From assembly GCA_023442495.1 (NCBI GenBank), contig JAEZZB010000087.1:1-10851 (forward strand): DNA of 10,851 nucleotides. The letters are read 5' to 3'. The notes beneath the pieces were generated by a model, which worked only from the letters and a program-made list of their open reading frames with translations, was not told the origin of the DNA and searched no databases. This DNA comes from Bacillota bacterium (lineage in GTDB: Bacteria; Bacillota; Clostridia; Tissierellales; Peptoniphilaceae). Positions 6,293 through 10,851 of this stretch are shown here, one piece after another. Position numbers and translations under genes: made by a program. Position 1 is the first letter of the stretch; each line of letters starts with the position of its first letter.

Positions 6293-6838
6293 ATGAATAA
6301 AAAAATAGGAATAATTTTAGGTAGTTTAAGAAAAGAATCATTTAATAAAAAGGTTTCTGAAAACATAATTAATTTATTACCAGAAGGGTATGAAGCAAAA
6401 TTTATTGAAATAGCAGATTTACCTTTATACAATGAAGAATATGATGATGGTACATTAGAAACACCACAATCTTACACAAGATTTAGAAACGAATTAGAAG
6501 AATCAGATGCATTTATATTTGTTACACCTGAATACAATAGAGCAATGCCTGCAAGCATTAAAAATGCTATCGATGTAGGATCAAGACCATATACTGATGT
6601 TAAATGGACAGGTAAAAAAACTGCTGTTGTAAGTTCATCTTTAGCTAAAACTGGAGCGTTGAGAGCTAATTATGAAGTTAAAACTTCTTTAGCATTTTTA
6701 GGAGCAAATGTATTAGCACAACCTGAAGTAATGCTATCAGAAATACACCAATGTTTTGATGAAAATGGCAATATCATTGAAGCAACAAAAGAATATCTAC
6801 AAATGTTTGTTGAAAAATTTATTGAATTTATAAAATAA
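6293..6838 (+). CDS. NAD(P)H-dependent FMN reductase family flavoprotein
   Basis: This 181-residue protein has the flavodoxin-like fold of the NADPH-dependent FMN reductase family (azoreductase, chromate and quinone reductases). GSLRKESFNKK at residues 10-20 is the loop that holds the FMN phosphate. TPEYNRAMPASIKNAIDVGSRP at 78-99 is the family's flavin-binding and dimer signature. It should bind FMN and reduce quinones, azo compounds or metal ions with NAD(P)H in the cytoplasm; the physiological substrate is unknown. The full length fits the family. The start is supported by aagggga at 6282-6288, four bases before the ATG. It stands alone: IS and acetyltransferase debris lies upstream and a terminator follows, so it is probably transcribed from its own promoter in 6198-6290. 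Confidence 0.92.
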   Translation: MNKKIGIILGSLRKESFNKKVSENIINLLPEGYEAKFIEIADLPLYNEEYDDGTLETPQSYTRFRNELEESDAFIFVTPEYNRAMPASIKNAIDVGSRPYTDVKWTGKKTAVVSSSLAKTGALRANYEVKTSLAFLGANVLAQPEVMLSEIHQCFDENGNIIEATKEYLQMFVEKFIEFIK

Positions 6839-6906
6839 TTGAGTATATGAAATTTGTATGAGTAATCAGAATTCATAAAAAAATATATATCAATTAAATA
6901 AGTTTT

Positions 6907-6958
6907 AAAGTGGAATGTGATCTGTATTTTAAAGATGATATTTCACTTTATTTTTTTA
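6907..6958 (+). terminator. Intrinsic terminator of the FMN reductase gene
   Basis: AAAGTGGAA (6907-6915) pairs with TTTCACTTT (6941-6949, one G-U pair). The stem extends through TGTGATC / GATGATA with one mismatch and one wobble, and is followed by A and seven T residues. It lies 68 bp after the stop codon. Confidence 0.8.
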
Positions 6959-7241
6959 GTTTTATTTGTAAAAGTTGTATTTTTATTTAGAATATTTTAA
7001 TAATTTTTTTTAGATGGGCGTAATAGTTTATATAAAAATCGGATGTTTTTTTACAAAAAAATAAAAAAAATTTTAAAAGTATAAATATTTAAGTATATTT
7101 ATTTTTGAATAAAAAAACAATTAAAGTAAGACAAAAAAACGATATAGTTCACATTATAAACCATGTAATTTACTGAAAATTTTTCAAATATTAAATTTTT
7201 ACAAAATAAAATAAATAACAAAGCATATAAACAGTATAGGA
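6959..7241. other. AT-rich intergenic spacer with nothing recognisable
   Basis: About 280 bp of extremely AT-rich sequence with many A and T runs. I see no reading frame with a ribosome binding site, no strong inverted repeat and no promoter better than chance. It separates the FMN reductase terminator from mobile-element gene remains. Confidence 0.6.
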
Positions 7242-7358
7242 GTAATTTACAAAAAAAATATTAAATTAATCCATTCCGGATTAGAACTGGAGTTGTCATT
7301 TCTTGCAGAATTTAGAGAAGAAGTTTACGATTATATCATCAACAGGGTAATAAGCTGA
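7242..7358 (+). pseudogene. C-terminal fragment of a gene that overlaps the relaxase start
   Basis: One frame is open from the AT-rich spacer to a TGA at 7356-7358 and ends with GLELELSFLAEFREEVYDYIINRVIS. Its stop overlaps the relaxase ATG by one base (TGATG), the classic layout of translationally coupled mobilization genes. By position it could be a relaxase accessory protein such as a MobC-type DNA-binding protein, but I do not recognise the sequence. No clear start is visible. It may begin after the taggag at 7237-7242, or only the end of the gene may be left. Confidence 0.35.
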
Positions 7359-7540
7359 TGGAGGTTACAAAGATATATCCTATTAAAACAACACTTAAAA
7401 ATGCCATAGACTATATTTTTAATGGCGATAAAACTGATAATGAAATCTATGTAACAACCCGCATTTGTAGCAGAGAAAATTTATATCGATTATATTTGAG
7501 AGAGATGATGAAGGCAACGTATGTAAGCCGCAGTACTTAA
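7358..7540 (+). pseudogene. Relaxase/mobilization nuclease, N-terminal remnant
   Basis: The ATG at 7358 opens a frame beginning MEVTKIYPIKTTLKNAIDYI, then FNGDKTDNEIYVTT. This is the conserved N-terminus of relaxases from Firmicutes integrative conjugative or mobilizable elements (the M-x-V-T-K-x-x-P-I-K-x-T-L-K-x-A-I-D-Y-I type), which nick the transfer origin. After residue 34 (about 7460) the sequence no longer looks like a relaxase, and a TAA stops the frame at residue 60; full-length relaxases have about 400 or more residues. The HUH metal-binding histidines and most of the domain are gone, so it is non-functional. It marks a former mobile element here. Confidence 0.7.
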
Positions 7541-7674
7541 AGAGGCTTTTGCACTTCGATTTATCCTTGCCAGATACTTATGATACTGAGTATTAGAGAA
7601 TGGTGCGTACCTTATATGTGATAGACACATATAAGGAGCCAAAATTAGGAAAACCACCAGTTTGGTTATATTAA
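7471..7674 (+). pseudogene. Unrecognised coding remnant with an in-frame TAG
   Basis: A frame that overlaps the relaxase remnant reads FERDDEGNVCKPQYLKRL, then LHFDLSLPDTYDTEY, a TAG at 7594-7596, and continues RMVRTLYVIDTYKEPKLGKPPVWLY to a TAA at 7672. The residue composition is that of a soluble, real protein rather than random AT-rich translation, and the sense continues across the TAG, so one nonsense change in a former gene is likely. I do not recognise the family. Position 7610-7636 inside it forms a perfect 11-bp stem. The following 130 bp (7675-7805) contain another broken stretch in a different frame (KTTGTQWLEHFKR, TAG, RWSKVSTWKLKNRKGKG), possibly the same gene after a frameshift. 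Confidence 0.4.
7610..7636. repeat. Perfect 11-bp inverted repeat with a 5-base loop
   Basis: CCTTATATGTG (7610-7620) and CACATATAAGG (7626-7636) pair perfectly around ATAGA. No T run follows, so it is not an ordinary terminator. It lies inside the degenerate frame described at 7471-7674. Confidence 0.7.
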
Positions 7675-7789
7675 GAGTAGGAATAGTATCTAAAAAGTAA
7701 AAAACGACTGGTACTCAGTGGTTGGAGCATTTCAAAAGATAGAGATGGTCTAAGGTAAGTACTTGGAAGTTAAAAAATAGGAAAGGTAA

Positions 7790-8152
7790 AGGGTTGCATT
7801 CTTAAAACCAAATGGTGAAGTAGTTGGGAAATAATATAAAATTGGAAGAAAAATAGAAGAATTATTAGAAAGTAATAATTGGTATATTATATCGCCTTAA
7901 AGAGTAAAATATTCTGTAAATTCAAGATTTCAAGAATTGGAAAGTTTTATGATAGATAATTATCTTGAAAAATATTTTAATAAAATTATACAAATTATAT
8001 TTGGATTAATTACAGACATAGATTGTTATATAAAAATAGAAGAAATATATAAAGAAGAATATAAGTCAGAATTTGAAAAGTTTGAATATAAGGATTTAAA
8101 TGAATTAGGTTTTATAGAATTAAAAAATATAATTAAAAATATATTTGCTTGA
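7790..8152 (+). pseudogene. Unrecognised gene tail with two in-frame TAA codons
   Basis: A single frame runs from 7790 to the TGA at 8150-8152, broken by TAA at 7832-7834 and 7898-7900. It reads VAFLKPNGEVVGK, stop, YKIGRKIEELLESNNWYIISP, stop, RVKYSVNSRFQELESFMIDN, and then an acidic helical tail containing CYIKIEEIYKEEYKSEFEKF. The last open part (from TTG 7937 or ATG 7949, up to 71 residues) has no ribosome binding site, and its sense clearly extends upstream of both stops. I therefore regard it as the decayed 3' end of a larger gene rather than a small gene. The charged, Lys/Glu/Ile-rich composition resembles accessory or defence-island proteins, but no family is recognised. Confidence 0.4.
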
Positions 8153-8206
8153 ATTCTCATCTTTTGATATCATTTATACCGATTATTTAAATAGAAATGG
8201 GGAAAA

Positions 8207-9484
8207 ATGACTGAACAATTAAGAACAAATATTAGAAAAGATAGAATTAAAAGAGCCATTATTATGGGATTTGCTTATGTAGGAGTTTTGACGGGAGCTG
8301 GGCTAGCGTCAGGACAAGAGCTTATACAATATTTTGTGGGTTTTGGAGTTCCGGGACTTATAGCAGTTAGCATTACTGGACTTCTTCATATAGCCTTTGG
8401 TTATATCCTATTATCAATGGGTTCGTATTTTTTAGCTAGCGAACATAGCGAGGTTCTAGAAAAAATGACTCATCCAATAGTCGTTAAATTGTTAGACATC
8501 GCTCTTATGATTACCTGTTTCGTTATAGGATTTGTAATGATAGCTGGAGCAGGATCAAACCTTAATCAACAATTTGGAACAGCTAGTTGGATAGGTGCTT
8601 TGATATGTGCATTGTTAATTTTGGTAGTCAGCCAATTTGACTTTGACAAAGTTTCAGCCATTATCGGATCTTTTACTCCACTTATAGTATTCTTTATTAT
8701 TTTGGCTACTATCTATACGATATTTTGGGGCGATGTAGATTTACATTTATCTGCTCAAAGCTCTAAAACTTTAACTAAAGCTATAGATAATGTAGCATTA
8801 TCTAGTTTGAATTATTTCTCCATGTGTATGATGACGGGCGTGTCTATGGCATTTGTTCTTGGTGGAGAAGAATTTAACAACAAGGTTTCTAAAACGGCAG
8901 GAATATTTGGAGGATTTATAGTAGGACTTATTACTGCTGTAGCGACTTTTACACTGTATGCAAATCTTCCTAATATTATAAATTCTGATTTGCCAATGCA
9001 ATCCATTATCACAAATATTCATCCTGTATTAGGAAGTTTTATGTCATTAGTAATTTACGGAATGATTTTTAATACGGGAATTTCCTTGTATTATGCTTTA
9101 GCTAGAAGAATTGCGGGGGACGAAAAAAATAAATTCAATTTGACATTAATCATACTTACACTTATAGGATACGGGCTTTCCTTTGTAGGATTTAAAAAAC
9201 TTGTAGCTATAATGTATCCTATGATTGGTTACATGGGAATACTGTTGATACTTGTTTTATCTATAGGCTGGATTAAAAACAAGTCAAAGATTGAAAAGGA
9301 AGCAGAGATAAGAAATAGAATATATGACCTTACATTTGCCAAAAAAGATCCGGGACAAGATTTTTCAAGAAAAGATTCTAAAGAATTAGAAATACTTAAA
9401 GATGAGTCAGTCGCACAAGAAGATGATTTTAAAGAAAATGTTGGTGCAGTAATAGATGAACATATAGATAATCTCAATCAATAA
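8207..9484 (+). CDS. YkvI-family multi-pass membrane protein (putative transporter)
   Basis: The 425-residue protein has about ten hydrophobic helices between residues 17 and 353. It opens with GFAYVGVLTGAGLASGQELIQYFVGFG, the hallmark of the YkvI family (COG3949), whose first helix resembles the broken, substrate-binding helix of LeuT-fold transporters (GAGLASGQE). No substrate is established for the family; amino-acid or ion symport is a guess from the fold. Residues 356-425 form an unusual hydrophilic, strongly charged cytoplasmic tail (KNKSKIEKEAEIRNR, later KDPGQDFSRKDSKELE); family members are often nearer 350 residues. The start is supported by gggga at 8199-8203. No operon partner exists: debris lies upstream and a terminator downstream. 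The base composition is visibly less AT-extreme than the flanks. I found no convincing promoter in the 54-bp gap upstream. Confidence 0.8.
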   Translation: MTEQLRTNIRKDRIKRAIIMGFAYVGVLTGAGLASGQELIQYFVGFGVPGLIAVSITGLLHIAFGYILLSMGSYFLASEHSEVLEKMTHPIVVKLLDIALMITCFVIGFVMIAGAGSNLNQQFGTASWIGALICALLILVVSQFDFDKVSAIIGSFTPLIVFFIILATIYTIFWGDVDLHLSAQSSKTLTKAIDNVALSSLNYFSMCMMTGVSMAFVLGGEEFNNKVSKTAGIFGGFIVGLITAVATFTLYANLPNIINSDLPMQSIITNIHPVLGSFMSLVIYGMIFNTGISLYYALARRIAGDEKNKFNLTLIILTLIGYGLSFVGFKKLVAIMYPMIGYMGILLILVLSIGWIKNKSKIEKEAEIRNRIYDLTFAKKDPGQDFSRKDSKELEILKDESVAQEDDFKENVGAVIDEHIDNLNQ

Positions 9485-9562
9485 CTTTAATATTTAGCGA
9501 AATAATATTATTGAGAAAATTATAGTTTTGAAATATAAAATAAATAAAAATAAAAACTTAAG

Positions 9563-9651
9563 AAACAGTAAAGTGAAATGAACTGACCCCAAAAAGTTGG
9601 ACCTAAAAAATCAATTTTTTGGAGGTCAGTTCAAAAGCCTTACTGTTTTTT
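9563..9651 (+). terminator. Terminator of the YkvI-family gene, with a MITE inserted in its loop
   Basis: AAACAGTAA (9563-9571) pairs with TTACTGTTT (9640-9648), followed by more T residues to 9651. The arms are now 68 bp apart because a 55-bp palindromic element and its 3-bp target duplication occupy the loop. Without the insert, the hairpin would have had a loop of about ten bases, normal for an intrinsic terminator. Because the insert is itself palindromic, the whole unit can still fold into one long hairpin before the T run. Confidence 0.7.
9579..9633. mobile_element. 55-bp MITE-like element derived from the IS3-family sequence
   Basis: Terminal inverted repeats TGAACTGACC (9579-9588) and GGTCAGTTCA (9624-9633) are perfect over 10 bp. 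The inside has AAAAAA (9605-9610) opposite TTTTTT (9615-9620). The first 48 bp are identical to the left end of the IS remnant at 5900-5947. AAA lies on both sides (9576-9578, 9634-9636), consistent with the 3-bp target duplication of IS150-group elements. It has no coding capacity and would need a transposase in trans. Confidence 0.8.
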
Positions 9652-9935
9652 GTATTTAAATTATTGATTGGTTATAAGATTTAGGGCGATACTATTTGAG
9701 TTTACTTTCTAAAATAAACTAAAAAAAATGAAAAGTTAATTGAGAGGATTTGTGTTTGAAAAGTAGAAAATACGAAAATTGAAATCCTTTTATCTTTTTA
9801 AGACAGAGTTTTTTTTTGTTTGAGATTTTGAAGTATTATTTCTATCATTATAAAAATGATTTTTACATAATTGTAGGAGAAAAACTAGAAAATAGTAAAA
9901 ATTAATTAGAACAAAAAACAATAGTAATCATCTTA
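9652..9935. other. AT-rich intergenic region, no gene
   Basis: This 284-bp region between converging genes contains no credible reading frame. The only structure seen is a small hairpin, ATCATT (9845-9850) with AATGAT, followed by five T residues, which could be a weak plus-strand terminator. I see no clear terminator for the minus-strand dehydrogenase remnant. Confidence 0.5.
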
Positions 9936-10694
9936 TTAGAATGCTGTCCAGCCACCGTCAGCTACTAAAGTTGTACCATTTATAAAACTAGAGTCATCTG
10001 AAGCTAAGAATAGCATTACATTTGCAATTTCTTGAGGTTTACCAGTTTCTGGATATAGTTTAAAACCTTTCATCAATTTATTTAATACTTCCATATTTGG
10101 TTCTTTAACTTTGTTACCTATTTATGTTGCTATTGATCCAGGTGCGACAGCGTTAAATCTTATTCCTTTATCTTGGAACATAAAGCCTATATGTTTAGTT
10201 ATACCAACTAAGGCATGTTTAGAAGCTACATATGCCATACCACATCTGCCACCATATAGTCCACCTACTGATGCAGTGTTAATAATATTACCGTGATTTT
10301 CTTTTATCATATGTTTCAATACTTCTCTTATCAATCTTATTGGACCGGTAACATTAATATCTAGAACTTTGTCCCATACTTCATCAGTCATATTGTCAGC
10401 TGAAAGATAATTATCTAATACGCCCGCATTATTTACTAAAATATCTATTTTTCCGTAAGCTTCTATAGTCTTATTAACTACTTTTTCTACATCTTATTGT
10501 TTAGATACATCCCCAGATATAGCGATAATTTCTCCAGAAAACTCTGACGATCTTTCTACTATTTTGTTAAGTTTATCTTCTGATCTAGCAACAGTAACTA
10601 CTTTAGCACCCTCTTTGGCAAAATTTAATGCTGTTGCTTCTCCAATACCCGAACTAGCTCCTGTTAAAATGATTACTTTATCTTTCAATTTCAT
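9936..10694 (-). pseudogene. Short-chain dehydrogenase/reductase (FabG-like), two internal TAA stops
   Basis: On the minus strand, a full-length 252-codon classical SDR reads in one frame from ATG at 10692-10694 to TAA at 9936-9938. It shows the NAD(P)-binding TGASSGIG (residues 11-18), NNAG (88-91), and the catalytic S142, Y155 and K159 with normal spacing (S-x12-Y-x3-K). It ends in LVADGGWTAF, as SDR proteins do. Two codons are TAA: codon 67 (10494-10496, between DVSKQ and DVEKVVN, where Glu is likely) and codon 191 (10122-10124, after PGSIAT). Everything else, including the frame, is intact, so decay is recent. The family reduces or oxidises hydroxyl/keto groups with NAD(P)H; the substrate is unknown. 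The fragments 10497-10694 and 10125-10391 could be translated but each lacks essential parts. Confidence 0.9.
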
Positions 10695-10724
10695 TGGCCG
10701 ACCATCCTAATCATATTTTTATAG

Positions 10725-10753
10725 ATTATATACCCATAATATGAAAAGGTTAA
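10725..10753 (-). promoter_or_regulatory. Candidate promoter of the dehydrogenase remnant
   Basis: Read on the minus strand, TATAAT (10730-10725) is a perfect -10 box, with TTAACC (10753-10748) 17 bp upstream as a four-of-six -35 box. Its distance to the ATG at 10694 is about 30 bp. A modest ribosome binding site, aggat (plus strand atcct, 10704-10708), follows it. Confidence 0.5.
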
Positions 10754-10851
10754 TATTTAAAGTTCGATGTTTTTATTTTATTAGTATGTTGAAAGATTTA
10801 GAGTTTTGAAAAGATTATGTAAGAAGTACTACAATGTTATCCCAATAGGTG
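10754..10851. other. Window-edge region, nothing assignable
   Basis: About 100 bp of AT-rich sequence with no reading frame that can be assigned on either strand. A gene could begin or end beyond the window. Confidence 0.4.

Noticed and set aside
7610..7636. Transfer origin or terminator for the relaxase remnant
   Set aside because: Transfer origins normally lie upstream of the relaxase, this stem lies inside another frame downstream, and there is no T run.
8207..9484. BrnQ branched-chain amino acid permease
   Set aside because: The opening GFAYVGVLTGAGLASGQE and overall layout fit the YkvI family, and BrnQ landmarks are not apparent.
5900..9633. A composite transposon bounded by two IS copies
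   Set aside because: The left copy has lost its transposase and right end, the right copy is a complete 55-bp MITE with its own target duplication, and the enclosed genes are not typical cargo.
10122..10496. Stop-codon reassignment or programmed read-through in the dehydrogenase gene
   Set aside because: TAA ends the ABC, YkvI-type, NUDIX and FMN reductase genes normally, and no stimulatory context is visible. Simple nonsense mutation explains it.

Overview
The window is very AT-rich DNA with Shine-Dalgarno-led genes and short intergenic gaps. It suggests a low-GC Gram-positive anaerobe. The flavour of the proteins (aminotransferase, YkvI-type membrane protein, FMN reductase) points towards the Peptoniphilaceae/Tissierellia (Finegoldia, Parvimonas, Anaerococcus). 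That placement is inference; no rRNA or marker gene is present.

Positions 1-4350 are ordinary and intact. They hold the tail of one half of a heterodimeric ABC exporter, the complete second half (overlapping by 8 bp), a promoter, a cardiolipin synthase and a NUDIX hydrolase. The block closes with a strong bidirectional terminator.

Positions 4350-6200 are rearranged. An aminotransferase gene on the minus strand has lost its 5' end at about 5412, where it abuts the tail of an unrelated plus-strand membrane-protein gene. Next come two pairs of a 9-bp repeat (AATTGCGTT), a good sigma-A promoter, about 185 bp of strongly structured non-coding DNA and an intrinsic terminator, which together look like a small-RNA gene. 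Then follows the left end of an IS3-family element whose orfA is fused in frame to the last 28 codons of a sugar O-acetyltransferase.

Positions 6242-6958 carry an intact NAD(P)H-dependent FMN reductase with its terminator. Positions 6959-8152 are an AT-rich spacer followed by remains of mobile-element genes: a relaxase N-terminus, its overlapping upstream neighbour, and two unrecognised, stop-riddled reading frames.

Positions 8207-9651 hold an intact YkvI-family multi-pass membrane protein. A 55-bp MITE-like derivative of the IS3-type element has inserted into the loop of its terminator. Positions 9936-10694 on the minus strand are a full-length short-chain dehydrogenase gene broken by two in-frame TAA codons.

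The intact genes concern export, membrane lipid synthesis, nucleotide or nucleotide-derivative hydrolysis and flavin redox chemistry; they do not form one pathway. The main theme is decay around mobile DNA. The least explained element is the structured transcript candidate with its repeat pairs at 5578-5847.
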